This document shows positions 45,701 through 53,846 of a stretch of DNA of 64,000 nucleotides, in pieces. The position numbers and the translations under genes are program-made. The notes beneath the pieces were generated by a model. The model saw nothing but the letters and a program-made list of their open reading frames with translations, was not told the origin of the DNA and ran no database searches. Origin of the DNA: 20CM-2-55-15 sp964633285 (GTDB lineage: Bacteria; Acidobacteriota; Terriglobia; 20CM-2-55-15). The DNA is taken from the NCBI GenBank assembly GCA_964633285.1, contig CAZWGA010000032.1, positions 1 to 64,000 of the forward strand, in the 5' to 3' direction. The stretch's first letter is position 1. Each line of letters opens with the position of its first letter.

Positions 45701-46672
45701 CTGACGTCCGCGGGATATGCGATCAATCTGTTTCAGGTCAATCCCACGTTGAGCAACGGGGCCGCGAACCTGCAGATGAACGGAGGCGACACGAATTACC
45801 ACGGACTTCAGGCTGAAGTGCGGCGACGTCTCTCTGCCGGCCTTTTGCTGCAGGGCAGCTACGTGTGGAGCCACTCGATTTCCAACGAGCAATCGCAGGG
45901 AAACGGCGGCAGCTACACCACGCTGCGGGACGTCGGTAATGACAAGGGCCCCTCGCCTTATGACATTCGTCAAGGCATCAAGCTGAACTGGTTGTATGAA
46001 CTTCCAATCGGTCCGGGCAGGCACTTTTTCGGGCATACCGATAATTCCATCGCGCGAAAAATAGCGGAAGGCTGGCAACTGGCTTCCGTCACACGCGTGC
46101 AATCGGGTTCCCCGATTCGATTGACAAGCGGACGCCTGACCTTGAATCAGAACGATTCGGGCGTGATTCTGCACAACCTGACTACAAAGGATTTGCAGAA
46201 CATGATGGAGATTCGAAAAGTCACGCTGCCGGCGACAGCGACCAGCGACGCCATCGGCGCTGTTTACTATCTGCCGCAGGCGCTCGTGGACAATACGAAC
46301 GCAGCTTTCGAACTGAATGGCAAGACGCTCGCAAATCTGGATCGAAATGCGCCGTATATTGGGCCCGCGGATCAGCCTGGGCAGTTGGGTTCGCGAGTCT
46401 TCCTCTACGGTCCATGGCAGCAGAAGTGGGATTTCAGTGTGCTCAAGCGAACCTACATCCGTGAGCGCGCGAACATTGAATTCCGGATGCAGGCGCTCAA
46501 CGCCTTCAATCGGACAAACTTCCTTCTCTTTTCGCCGGGAAGCGGAATCACCACAACGCTGGCTGCGAACGCCACCGGTTTCGGACAAACCGCCGGCGCC
46601 TATCGGGATCTATCGAACACAAATGATCCCGGCGGGCGAATTGTGGAGTTTAGTCTCAGATTTAATTTCTGA
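42791..46672 (+). CDS. Oar-like TonB-dependent receptor, largest in the window
   Basis: 1293 residues, close to the size of Oar. The ATG at 42791 follows AAGGGGGGATGT, a usable ribosome binding site. A signal peptide (about 1-20) is followed by a carboxypeptidase-regulatory domain (about 25-110; GSVSDAQGGMIPGAEIKVVN). A plug follows (about 120-240; LPFTSRNLTELIVTQPGS, ADAIEEMTITSAAAG, MVTRSGSNTWHGG), then a long barrel ending in GGRIVEFSLRFNF with the terminal phenylalanine. It likely imports a polymer or exports protein, and the ligand is unknown. A strong bidirectional terminator lies 28 bp after the stop. The ECF sigma operon that follows is convergent. Confidence 0.92.
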   Translation: MWRRILQTLFVFLLPVLAAFSQVTTGRIQGSVSDAQGGMIPGAEIKVVNKLTGQTLDSITNEAGYWALPSMSAGTYSVTVSLPGFKSVTIDNVKVDAGVPATVNAKLEVGSVTEQVSVETGAEVLQTETATVTSTLVGQQLHELPFTSRNLTELIVTQPGSATPGVARSTSVYGLPQSALNVTLDGINIQDNSNKSSDGFFNNIFPRADAIEEMTITSAAAGADSNAEGAMSVKMVTRSGSNTWHGGLFEQHRNEKFNANGYFNNLNHQPRDHMVFNQFGGTLGGPILRKKLFFFVSYERFELPQTYIEPATTVLTPEAVSGLFRYRDSGGTVRSVNLFQLAGLNGFPSTPDPLIAQSLSKILELTNGSSGLRSRIATNTDYNRNNLDFQSKGGNYRRFGTTRLDYNVTNKHHIEFIYNYQTNLRSPDGVNLTSASPIFPGTGAVLNGKALGNQGGIAFSGVTALRSTLTNRLVSEIRAGVTGGNVIFNNGVDPADFDQWKGYAPIFGNPVYVNNPYRTTGQNRRNVPLKQMSTNFTYSMSAHLINFGSSYTQVNQWTTSQSGTQFIPTVTFGVAANDPIITGSTNIFTAANFPGATATDMQTNAPALYALLTGRVSTITRSVILDDVTRQYGAFAPFVRNRQREFGLYVQDSWHARPRLTLNYGVRWNRQNPPVNLNSIYARPGYAGLFGVSGVGNIFKPGVLTGSAPVFNATADGETGFETRNSQFSPSVGFAWHVPKSGSVLSWIFGKDSVLRAGYAINTIREDAATFTVWQNNQGRTITLTVDPTNFPANFGAPGSVLFRNGTLPSRTTSTAPAFPIAAAAGNSASDFDPKLKTGYVQSWDIGIQRQLTRDTVLEVRYIGNHGTDLWRSVNLNEINTIENGFANEFKIAQQNLAVARGCSTPDPVCMSANRTRSNQYAGLAGQQPVAIITTSVASNNDATSALQIEQGQAGALANAIATNATRMGRLTSAGYAINLFQVNPTLSNGAANLQMNGGDTNYHGLQAEVRRRLSAGLLLQGSYVWSHSISNEQSQGNGGSYTTLRDVGNDKGPSPYDIRQGIKLNWLYELPIGPGRHFFGHTDNSIARKIAEGWQLASVTRVQSGSPIRLTSGRLTLNQNDSGVILHNLTTKDLQNMMEIRKVTLPATATSDAIGAVYYLPQALVDNTNAAFELNGKTLANLDRNAPYIGPADQPGQLGSRVFLYGPWQQKWDFSVLKRTYIRERANIEFRMQALNAFNRTNFLLFSPGSGITTTLAANATGFGQTAGAYRDLSNTNDPGGRIVEFSLRFNF

Positions 46673-46699
46673 AACAAGAGACAAAGACAGGAACGACAC

Positions 46700-46739
46700 A
46701 ATAAAGCCGGCATCTGTGTTTATGGATGCCGGCTTTATT
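46700..46739. terminator. perfect bidirectional terminator
   Basis: AATAAAGCCGGCATC pairs perfectly with GATGCCGGCTTTATT around a ten-base loop. The flanking A and T runs give a terminator on both strands, between the convergent receptor and Spy-like genes. Confidence 0.85.
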
Positions 46740-46741
46740 AC

Positions 46742-47260
46742 TTAGGGTTGAGTCGCGGCTCCGCGATTCGGATTTGCGTTTTGCAGGCTGTTGACGACCT
46801 GGCGCATGTAAGTATCCGCCAGAACCTGGAAGATTCGAAGCTTGGCTTGTTGCCGCGTATTAAGAAGCGGATCGACATTGTTCAGGAACTTTTCCTGATT
46901 CGCCTGGAATTCGGCGTCCGCGCTGTCGAAATCCCTGACCAGTTTTTTCAGTTCGTCTTCCGGGGCTCCACGTTGAATACCCTGGCGAAGTTGATTGAGA
47001 GCGCGTGTGCGGCGCTGGCTTGATTCAAACCGGTCCTGTATGAATTGCTCGAGAAACGGCTGAACCTTCGCGAAGACCTCGGGACTCACTTCTGCCTGAG
47101 GCTGAAATTCCTTCACGTAGTATGCGAGGACGGCGCCTTCGGCAATCGTGCGCCTGGGGAGGACGTTTTTCCTCAGATTCTGCTTCTGTTGTCTTGGAAG
47201 AGGAAACACCATCGAACTCGATAGTGTTACAAAGAGCAAGCCGAGAATGATTCTTTTCAT
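46742..47260 (-). CDS. Spy/CpxP-like secreted protein
   Basis: 172 residues with a signal peptide (about 1-22). It is rich in long amphipathic helices such as FAKVQPFLEQFIQDRFESSQ and NQLRQGIQRGAPEDELKKLV. Near the end LLNTRQQAKLRIFQVLAD resembles the LTxxQ-type motif of Spy/CpxP chaperones and periplasmic metal sensors. Its ATG overlaps the anti-sigma stop by 4 nt. The context (ECF sigma, anti-sigma, Spy-like) suggests an envelope-stress module in which this protein buffers unfolded periplasmic proteins or metals. Confidence 0.8.
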   Translation of the reverse strand: MKRIILGLLFVTLSSSMVFPLPRQQKQNLRKNVLPRRTIAEGAVLAYYVKEFQPQAEVSPEVFAKVQPFLEQFIQDRFESSQRRTRALNQLRQGIQRGAPEDELKKLVRDFDSADAEFQANQEKFLNNVDPLLNTRQQAKLRIFQVLADTYMRQVVNSLQNANPNRGAATQP

Positions 47261-47769
47261 TGGCGATACTGCGGCGTTTTCTGCGCCGACTCCAGCAGTT
47301 CGCGGAGTTGTTCCTGCTGCTCATCGCCGAGTTGAACCATGTCGTCGATAAGAGATTTGTCAGGTCCCGCTTCGATGGCTTCAATCGATGTATCCGGTGT
47401 CAGTTGCTGTGGCGCAGCCGTTCTATCGCTGTTCCAAAGGAACGCGACCGAAGTCAGTCCAACCGCGAGAAACAATGAAAGAGCCCAGGCCATTGCCGGG
47501 CGAATGGCCCAGCCCGTCCAACGGCGAACCACGGTTTCACGCTGAATTGAACGCGATAACAATCCATCTCGAACCGACGTGCGGAACTCAGCCCAATCCG
47601 GCTCCGGAATATCCGTGTCCAGCGAAATGATGTCGGTATGAACCGCCTGCAGCGATTCCCACGTCTGCCTGCAGGAAGCACACGCTTCCAGATGAGAGCG
47701 CTGTCTCTTTGTGAATTCGGCGCCTTCCATTGCGTCGATGTAATTCTTTCCCTTTAGGTGACCAAACAT
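47257..47769 (-). CDS. membrane anti-sigma factor with zinc-finger N-terminus
   Basis: 170 residues. The N-terminal anti-sigma zinc motif appears as HLEACASCRQTW (H..C..C; about 27-38). A single membrane helix (about 90-110; AMAWALSLFLAVGLTSVAFL) places the C-terminal acidic domain in the periplasm. The factor should bind the sigma factor encoded upstream. It is translationally coupled to the Spy-like gene, and a 93 bp GC-rich gap with no other features separates it from the sigma gene. Release of sigma by cleavage or by binding of a periplasmic ligand is inferred. Confidence 0.88.
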   Translation of the reverse strand: MFGHLKGKNYIDAMEGAEFTKRQRSHLEACASCRQTWESLQAVHTDIISLDTDIPEPDWAEFRTSVRDGLLSRSIQRETVVRRWTGWAIRPAMAWALSLFLAVGLTSVAFLWNSDRTAAPQQLTPDTSIEAIEAGPDKSLIDDMVQLGDEQQEQLRELLESAQKTPQYRQ

Positions 47770-47862
47770 TTATTTCGCGTCGGGCCCACCGTCCGGTTCA
47801 GCTCGGTACGTCGCTACGCGACCTTCTCACAGCCGGCCGGTCCCCCCACGCCTCCTTATCTT

Positions 47863-48456
47863 CTAAGCCTGCTTCCTGCTTAATTTGGGATCTTTTACCA
47901 GTTTTCTAAGCTTTTCCAATGCAAAAAAGACGCTCGCCTTGATTGTCGAAACCGAACGCCCTGAAATCGTCGCGATTTCTTCGTAGCTGAGCTGCTCATT
48001 GATTCGAAGTTCCAGAATCGCTTTTTGCTTGGGTGGGAGATGTTTTACCAGGCGGCGAAAATATTCCCGTTGCTCGCGGTCTTCCAGTTGCGCCTGAATA
48101 GAGGGCCGGATGCTGCCGGTATACTCGTTGACCTCGACGAATTCGTGAGAGTGTTTCTTGACGTGGTTGATGCAATGATTGATTGCGATGCGATACAACC
48201 ACGTTTTCAAGCTCGATTCTTTTCTGAATGTCGCGAGGTGTTCGAAGGCTTTGATGAACACTTCCTGCGCGAGATCCATGGCGTCTTCGCGGTTTTCCAC
48301 GAAACGGTAGCAAACCCGGTAGATCTGCCGTTCGTAACGAACCATGATTTCGTCGAATGCGGCTGTTTCGCCGGAGAGGTAGCGCTGGACAAGGGCTCCA
48401 TCGATATCCTGGTCACTCACCGTCATTGGCATTGAAGCAGTCAATATGCGTTCCAT
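47863..48456 (-). CDS. ECF-type RNA polymerase sigma factor
   Basis: 197 residues from the ATG at 48456 (a GTG two codons earlier is possible). The sigma-2 region (about 20-90) shows VRYERQIYRVCYRFVENRED, AMDLAQEVFIKAFEHL and WLYRIAINHCIN. The sigma-4 region (about 135-185) shows LPPKQKAILELRINEQLSYE and SVSTIKASVFFALEKLRKL. The intervening sigma-3 domain is absent, as in ECF factors. It heads a module with the anti-sigma and Spy-like genes. Its own target promoters are not identified, and it is divergent from the ABC exporter at 48539. Confidence 0.93.
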   Translation of the reverse strand: MERILTASMPMTVSDQDIDGALVQRYLSGETAAFDEIMVRYERQIYRVCYRFVENREDAMDLAQEVFIKAFEHLATFRKESSLKTWLYRIAINHCINHVKKHSHEFVEVNEYTGSIRPSIQAQLEDREQREYFRRLVKHLPPKQKAILELRINEQLSYEEIATISGRSVSTIKASVFFALEKLRKLVKDPKLSRKQA

Positions 48457-48524
48457 GTGCACCCTGGCTTCTGCTCGATTCCCACAACCCGTTGGACATC
48501 AATCGGCGCATCCCGGTTTAATTG

Positions 48525-48530
48525 TATATT
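48525..48530 (+). promoter_or_regulatory. -10-like hexamer TATATT before ABC exporter
   Basis: TATATT ends 8 nt before the ATG at 48539, with a TG-type extension just upstream. No Shine-Dalgarno sequence is visible, suggesting a very short leader. Confidence 0.35.
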
Positions 48531-48538
48531 AATGACTT

Positions 48539-50308
48539 ATGGCGGTTCTTCCCGCAATGAACATGGAAAAATGGAATGTTTTGAGCCGCTTGAAGTTTCA
48601 TCTCAACCACCATCGGACCCGCATTGCGGCCGGTTTCACCTGCGTTATTCTGACCAACCTGTTTCTGCTGACGGCGCCCCGGATTACCGGGTACGCGGTC
48701 GATAGCCTCGGCCGGTCCATAACCCGCGAAAAGCTTGCCGGGTATGGATTGCTGATCGTAGGACTTGCGCTGTGCGAGGGCGTTTTCCGGTTCCTGATGC
48801 GCCGCCTGATTATCGGCGTTTCGCGCGACATCGAATATGCGCTGCGGAACGATCTGTTTCAGCACCTCGAGAAGCTGCCTGTCTCGTTCTATCAGAAAAA
48901 CCGCACGGGCGACCTCATGTCCCGCGTGACGAACGATCTCAGCAATGTTCGAATGCTTGTTGGGCCCGGCATTATGTACAGCGCCAACACGATTGTCGTG
49001 ACGCTGTTTGCTTTCCTGCTCATGCTCGGCATCAACTGGAAACTGACTTTGCTGGCTCTTTTGCCTCTGCCCGTAGTTTCGTATTTCGTCCGGCACTTCG
49101 GCAAAAAGATCCATGATTTGACCGAAGAATCTCAGGGAAAGCTGGCCGATCTGAGTGCGCGCGTTCAGGAAAGCATGTCGGGTGTCCGCGTCGTTAAGGC
49201 TTTTGTTCAGGAGAACCATGAAATCGATGAATTCGAGCGGATGAATCGTTCGCTGGTTGCAAAGAATCGGGAATTGATACGCGTGACCAGCATCTTCTAT
49301 CCAGTGATGGAACTGATGTTCGGCCTGGCTCTTGTGATTGTCATCGGCGTGGGCGGCCGTCAGGTCATGCAGGGAACCATTTCACTGGGGGACTTCGTTG
49401 CGTTCACCGTTTATCTCGGCAGGTTAAGCTGGCCGATGATCGCGCTGGGATGGGTTGTGAATCTGCTCGAGCGCGGCCGCGCGTCGATGGAGCGATTGAA
49501 CCATATCTGGGACACGGTTCCGGAAATTCGGGATGACCCTGAGGCCGTGGCCGATCTGAAGGTCGAGGGCGCAATCGAATTCCGGAACCTGAGCTTCTCG
49601 TACAATGGAACACCAGCGCTGCGAAACATATCGCTGGCAATACCGAAAGGGAAGACGGTGGCCATCGTCGGCGCAACGGGTTCGGGTAAATCGACACTGG
49701 TCCAACTGATTCCCCGTTTATACAACGCGCCGCCTGGCGCGCTCCTTATCGATGGCGTTCCTGTGGAGCAATTTCCGCTGGCAACCTTGAGAAGCGCAAT
49801 CGGATTTATTCCTCAGGACACATTCCTGTTCGGAGAAACGATTCGCGAGAACATCGCTTTTGGCGTGGAAGCAGCGCCCGACGAAGCCGTGCGCCGAGCC
49901 GCCGAGATTTCGAATATTGATGCCGACGTTCAGGAACTTCCCCGAAAGTACGACACGATGGTGGGAGAACGCGGCATCACATTATCCGGAGGACAGAAGC
50001 AGCGCACTGCCATTTCACGCGCCGTCGTTCGCGATCCGAAGATTTTGATCATCGACGATGCTCTGTCCAGTGTGGATACCTACACGGAAGAGCGCATACT
50101 CGGTGAACTCAAGCAGGTGATGCGAAACCGAACATCGATATTGATCAGTCATCGAGTTTCAACCGTGAAAGACGCGGACGAAATTGTTGTGCTGGAACGA
50201 GGCGAGATTGTCGAACGCGGCACCCATGGCGAACTGGTTGCCCGCGACGGTCTTTACGCGACTCTTCACCGCCGGCAACTACTGGAAGAAGAACTCGAGA
50301 TCAGTTGA
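48539..50308 (+). CDS. ABC exporter half-transporter with degenerate catalytic site
   Basis: 589 residues. Six membrane helices (about 20-310) precede an ATPase domain. Walker A is GATGSGKST at about 379-387, the signature is ITLSGGQKQR, and the region after Walker B reads ILIIDDALSSVD, with Asp in place of the catalytic Glu. The change is as in one half of heterodimeric exporters such as TM287/288. It is followed by the second half-transporter after 10 bp, so the two will form an asymmetric dimer that exports drugs, lipids or peptides. The neighbouring short-chain dehydrogenase and lipoprotein suggest an envelope-lipid function, which is inference. Confidence 0.92.
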   Translation: MAVLPAMNMEKWNVLSRLKFHLNHHRTRIAAGFTCVILTNLFLLTAPRITGYAVDSLGRSITREKLAGYGLLIVGLALCEGVFRFLMRRLIIGVSRDIEYALRNDLFQHLEKLPVSFYQKNRTGDLMSRVTNDLSNVRMLVGPGIMYSANTIVVTLFAFLLMLGINWKLTLLALLPLPVVSYFVRHFGKKIHDLTEESQGKLADLSARVQESMSGVRVVKAFVQENHEIDEFERMNRSLVAKNRELIRVTSIFYPVMELMFGLALVIVIGVGGRQVMQGTISLGDFVAFTVYLGRLSWPMIALGWVVNLLERGRASMERLNHIWDTVPEIRDDPEAVADLKVEGAIEFRNLSFSYNGTPALRNISLAIPKGKTVAIVGATGSGKSTLVQLIPRLYNAPPGALLIDGVPVEQFPLATLRSAIGFIPQDTFLFGETIRENIAFGVEAAPDEAVRRAAEISNIDADVQELPRKYDTMVGERGITLSGGQKQRTAISRAVVRDPKILIIDDALSSVDTYTEERILGELKQVMRNRTSILISHRVSTVKDADEIVVLERGEIVERGTHGELVARDGLYATLHRRQLLEEELEIS

Positions 50309-50318
50309 AAGCCTGAGA

Positions 50319-52109
50319 ATGCACGAAGAAGAAATACTCGGAAAAGCCTACGACTCGCGGTTGATGCGCCGCCTCGTGACGTACCTGCAGCCCTACAAGA
50401 AATACGTCGCGCTCGCGTTGATTCTTATCCTTTTTGAATCTCTGCTCGAGATCACCTTCCCCTGGCTTACCAAAATCGCGATCGACAGATACATTGCGGT
50501 GGCGATTCCCAGCATGACGGGTCTCGCTGCGATTGCGGCAGTTTATGCCGGGCTGCTTCTTGTCCGATTCTGCGTTTCCGCCGCTGAAACATGGGTGCTG
50601 CAGAACACCGGTCAAAACATCATGTACGACATGCGCATGCAGGTGTTTCGTCATTTGCACACGCTGGCTGTTTCCTTCTTTGATAGGAATCCGGTTGGCC
50701 GGCTGATCACGCGTGTGATCACGGATGTCGATGTTCTCAATGAAATGTTTTCCGCCGGAATCGTTTCGATCTTTGGCGATATCTTCACGCTTCTCGGAAT
50801 CATGATCGCGATCCTTGTCCTGAATTGGCGGCTCGGCCTCGTCACGCTGTCCGTCGTACCCCTGATCGCGGTGGCCACTGCATTGTTTCGCGTCAAAGCA
50901 CGGGATTCTTACCGGCGTGTTCGAATCGCCATTGCCAAAATCAACGCGTTCCTTCAGGAGCACATCACCGGCATGGCCGTGGTGCAGCTTTACAACCGGG
51001 AGAGAAAAAGTTTTCGAAACTTCGATGAAATTAATCGAGAACACCTCCTGGCGAATCTCGACGGAATTCTTGCCTACGCGTGGTTTTATCCGGCGATTGA
51101 ACTCCTGGGCTCCATCGCAATTGCCTTAATCATCTGGTACGGCGGGGGACAGGTCATTCAGGGCACCCTGACTCTTGGAGCACTGGTAGCCTTTACTCAG
51201 TATTCGAATCGATTCTTCCAGCCGATTGCGGACATGAGCGAGAAGTACAACATCCTGCAATCCGCCATGGCGAGTTCAGAGCGGTTGTTCAAACTCATCG
51301 ACACGCCGGCGGCGGTAATGAATCCCGTGAATGCGATCAAGCCGTCCATGCCGCGCCGCGGCGAGATTGAATTTCGCAATGTGTGGTTCGCTTATAACGA
51401 TGAAGACTGGATTCTGCGGGATGTGTCGTTTCACGTAAATCCCGGCGAGTCGATCGCGATTGTGGGCCACACCGGCGCGGGCAAAACAACCACGACGAGT
51501 TTGCTGACGCGGTTTTACGACATTCAGAAGGGTGAGATTCTCCTCGACGGTATCAACATCCAGAAACTGGATCTGGACTATCTGCGAAGCTCCTTCGCTG
51601 TCGTCTTGCAGGATGTATTTCTGTTTTCGGGAACCCTGGAATCCAACGTCCGTCTCGGATCCGCGATATCGCGCGAGCGTGTTGCCGTTGCTGTCGAAGA
51701 TGTGAATCTGGGGCCGTTTCTGAGAACGCTTCCGATGGGCCTTGATCATCCCGTGAACGAGAGGGGAACAACCTTCTCGTCCGGCCAGCGCCAGCTTCTT
51801 GCCTTCGCGCGCGCTCTGGCGAACGATCCGCAAATCCTGATTCTGGATGAAGCGACTTCGAGCGTGGACACGAAGACGGAACTGCAGATCCGCGAGGCCA
51901 TCGATCGTTTGATGGAAGGCCGGACATCCATCATTATTGCTCACCGTCTTTCCACGATTCAGCGTTGCGATAAGATCATCGTCATGCACAAAGGTCAGGT
52001 TCGAGAAGCTGGAACGCACCAACAGTTGCTGGCCCAACGCGGGATTTATTACAAACTGTATCAGCTTCAGTACCGGGATCAGGAGGCGGGGGTAGTTGAT
52101 GTCCAGTGA
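50319..52109 (+). CDS. ABC exporter half-transporter with consensus Walker B
   Basis: 596 residues from the ATG at 50319, 10 bp after the first half. Upstream starts inside the first gene are unsupported. Six membrane helices (about 25-315), Walker A GHTGAGKTTTT at about 383-393, and Walker B ILILDEATSSVD with the catalytic Glu are present. Its signature is FSSGQRQ, diverging from LSGGQ. Together with the Asp of its partner this fits one active and one degenerate ATP site. The predicted degenerate site joins the first subunit's Walker motifs to this subunit's signature, matching what is known for the TM287/288 class. Confidence 0.93.
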   Translation: MHEEEILGKAYDSRLMRRLVTYLQPYKKYVALALILILFESLLEITFPWLTKIAIDRYIAVAIPSMTGLAAIAAVYAGLLLVRFCVSAAETWVLQNTGQNIMYDMRMQVFRHLHTLAVSFFDRNPVGRLITRVITDVDVLNEMFSAGIVSIFGDIFTLLGIMIAILVLNWRLGLVTLSVVPLIAVATALFRVKARDSYRRVRIAIAKINAFLQEHITGMAVVQLYNRERKSFRNFDEINREHLLANLDGILAYAWFYPAIELLGSIAIALIIWYGGGQVIQGTLTLGALVAFTQYSNRFFQPIADMSEKYNILQSAMASSERLFKLIDTPAAVMNPVNAIKPSMPRRGEIEFRNVWFAYNDEDWILRDVSFHVNPGESIAIVGHTGAGKTTTTSLLTRFYDIQKGEILLDGINIQKLDLDYLRSSFAVVLQDVFLFSGTLESNVRLGSAISRERVAVAVEDVNLGPFLRTLPMGLDHPVNERGTTFSSGQRQLLAFARALANDPQILILDEATSSVDTKTELQIREAIDRLMEGRTSIIIAHRLSTIQRCDKIIVMHKGQVREAGTHQQLLAQRGIYYKLYQLQYRDQEAGVVDVQ

Positions 52110-52136
52110 TCCATGTCCAGTGTTCACGGTGTTCAA

Positions 52137-52847
52137 ATGACCACATTCATCCAGAACCAGATCGCCGTTGTCACCGGCGCGGGCCGCGGTATCGGCCGGG
52201 CGATTGCGATCGAACTCGGCAGGCTCGGAGCGCGCGTCGTACTCATCGCCCGAAGCCGGAGAGAACTCGAGGAAGTCGCGCAGGTTATCGGTTCCAACGC
52301 CAGCGTGATGCCCGGCGATGTGCGAAAGCAGGATGAACTGCGAAGTATCCTTGAACAGGCCGGGACCGCCATCGGGCCGGTGGATATCCTGGTGAACGCG
52401 GCGGGCATCGGCATCTTCGGGCCGGTCGCGAATTTCAAAGACGAAGATTTCGAAAACCTGATCGAAACGAACTTGCGCGGGATCTTTTTGACATGCCGTT
52501 TCGTACTTCCGTCTATGATCGGACGCAAGACGGGACACATTATCAACATCGCCTCGATTGCCGGCAAAGTCGGCTCGGCCAATCGGGCTGTTTATTGCGC
52601 ATCGAAATTCGGTGTCGTCGGTTTTACGGAATCGCTGGCGGAGGAAGTTCGTGAGCACGGGATACGCGCGTCAGTGATTTGTCCGGGTTCCACAGACACT
52701 CGTTTTTCGCCGGCCGAGACTTCCGGAAAGGCGCGGGACAAAATGCTGCAGCCCGAGGATGTTGCGCATGCGGTACGAATGATCGTGACGCAGCAGCGCA
52801 ACAGCTTCATCAGCGAAATCATCATGCGTCCGTCACAAAAGCCATGA
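52137..52847 (+). CDS. short-chain dehydrogenase/reductase
   Basis: 236 residues from the ATG at 52137. ATG 52113 also exists but arises from a 10-base duplication (ATGTCCAGTG at 52099 and 52113). The Rossmann motif TGAGRGIG (13-20) binds NAD(P). Asn in LVNAAGIGIFG, Ser in NIASIAGKVGS, and the Tyr/Lys pair in AVYCASKFG complete the catalytic set. The C-terminus resembles FabG/3-oxoacyl-ACP reductase-like members. It is followed by a lipoprotein gene with ATGA overlap. Its substrate cannot be determined, though the exporter just upstream suggests a role in making or modifying an exported lipid or peptide. Confidence 0.9.
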   Translation: MTTFIQNQIAVVTGAGRGIGRAIAIELGRLGARVVLIARSRRELEEVAQVIGSNASVMPGDVRKQDELRSILEQAGTAIGPVDILVNAAGIGIFGPVANFKDEDFENLIETNLRGIFLTCRFVLPSMIGRKTGHIINIASIAGKVGSANRAVYCASKFGVVGFTESLAEEVREHGIRASVICPGSTDTRFSPAETSGKARDKMLQPEDVAHAVRMIVTQQRNSFISEIIMRPSQKP

Positions 52848-53698
52848 AAACAACCTCGACCGTTATTTGCTCAGCAGTTTTGCTGGCGCTATCCGGCTGT
52901 ATTTCTGATTTTGACAATGAGCCGCCGGACATGCAGGTCATGCGCGAATCGCGTCCCATGGGCGACGTGAAAGAATTCGCCGTGAATGTGAAATATGGAG
53001 CCGGCCAGTTCGAGATCATGAAGGTTCTGGACGACAGTCTGTTCTCCATGGACCTTCAGTACAACAAACGAAGGTTTGATCCGAAGTTCGACTTTGGATC
53101 CGGCGAACATGCGTCTCTGCGCCTCGATCTGCATGCGCATGGCCGCATTGGAGGCAACCGCGAGCACGAGAATGAACTGACGCTGCGTCTGTCTGAAAAA
53201 GTTCCGCTCGATTTTGATGTCACCACGGGAGTCTCCGAGTCGCGACTGGATATGACCGGCCTGCAGGTTCGCCGGCTGCGCCTTCGAGGAGGTGTCGGAA
53301 AAACCGAAGTGACTTTCGACAAACCTTCGAAGGAGAAGTTGAGCTCCTTCGATGTCGAGTCCGGTGTCGGCGAATTGATCGTTCACGGGTTGGGGAATAC
53401 TCACGTCGAGCGAATGGATCTTAGCGGCGGTGTCGGCAGGACGGAAATCGATTTCACCGGTGAGCTCGGCTCCGGGCAAACGGACGCATCGATCAAGGTC
53501 GGTGTAGGCGAAGTCCGCCTGACAATTCCACGGGATGCCGACGTCGAGATCGAAGCCGAGGGAAGCTTTCTGTCGAACATCAACGCGCCTTCCTTCGATA
53601 AAAACGGCCACACGTATACGCATCACGGCGATGGCGGAGGCAAGATCCGCATTCGCGTGGAAAGCGGCGTGGGCGGTGTGAATGTGGATTTGATTTAG
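52844..53698 (+). CDS. lipoprotein with DUF4097-like beta-helix-type repeat
   Basis: 284 residues from the ATG at 52844, overlapping the upstream stop by 4 nt. The lipobox is LALSGC. The rest is built of repeated beta strands with the pattern SGVGELIV, GGVGRTEIDF, VGVGEVRLTI and SGVGGVNVDL. It is a toast-rack/DUF4097 type fold like that seen in adhesin-like and stress-response proteins. It is likely anchored to the outer membrane or the periplasmic face. A terminator-like hairpin follows the stop. Confidence 0.8.
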   Translation: MKTTSTVICSAVLLALSGCISDFDNEPPDMQVMRESRPMGDVKEFAVNVKYGAGQFEIMKVLDDSLFSMDLQYNKRRFDPKFDFGSGEHASLRLDLHAHGRIGGNREHENELTLRLSEKVPLDFDVTTGVSESRLDMTGLQVRRLRLRGGVGKTEVTFDKPSKEKLSSFDVESGVGELIVHGLGNTHVERMDLSGGVGRTEIDFTGELGSGQTDASIKVGVGEVRLTIPRDADVEIEAEGSFLSNINAPSFDKNGHTYTHHGDGGGKIRIRVESGVGGVNVDLI

Positions 53699-53744
53699 GA
53701 AAACACAAAGCGCCCCTTCCTCCTCCTGTGCCTTTGTGTTTTTT
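53699..53744 (+). terminator. rho-independent terminator
   Basis: AAACACAAAG pairs with CTTTGTGTTT and is followed by TTTT, right after the lipoprotein stop. It is the best intrinsic terminator on this strand in the region. Confidence 0.7.
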
Positions 53745-53846
53745 ATGCAGGTGTAGTTAAATTGCCGCGCCCCCATCCGAATGATGGCCACCGGGGCAGA
53801 TCGTTCCGAACCGTCACCGGAGGCTGTCGCAAATCAGGAGCGGTTG

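Noticed and set aside
47770..47862. 93 bp gap between sigma and anti-sigma genes, checked for a small gene or RNA
   Set aside because: GC-rich with no open frame, hairpin or promoter pattern that I could support.
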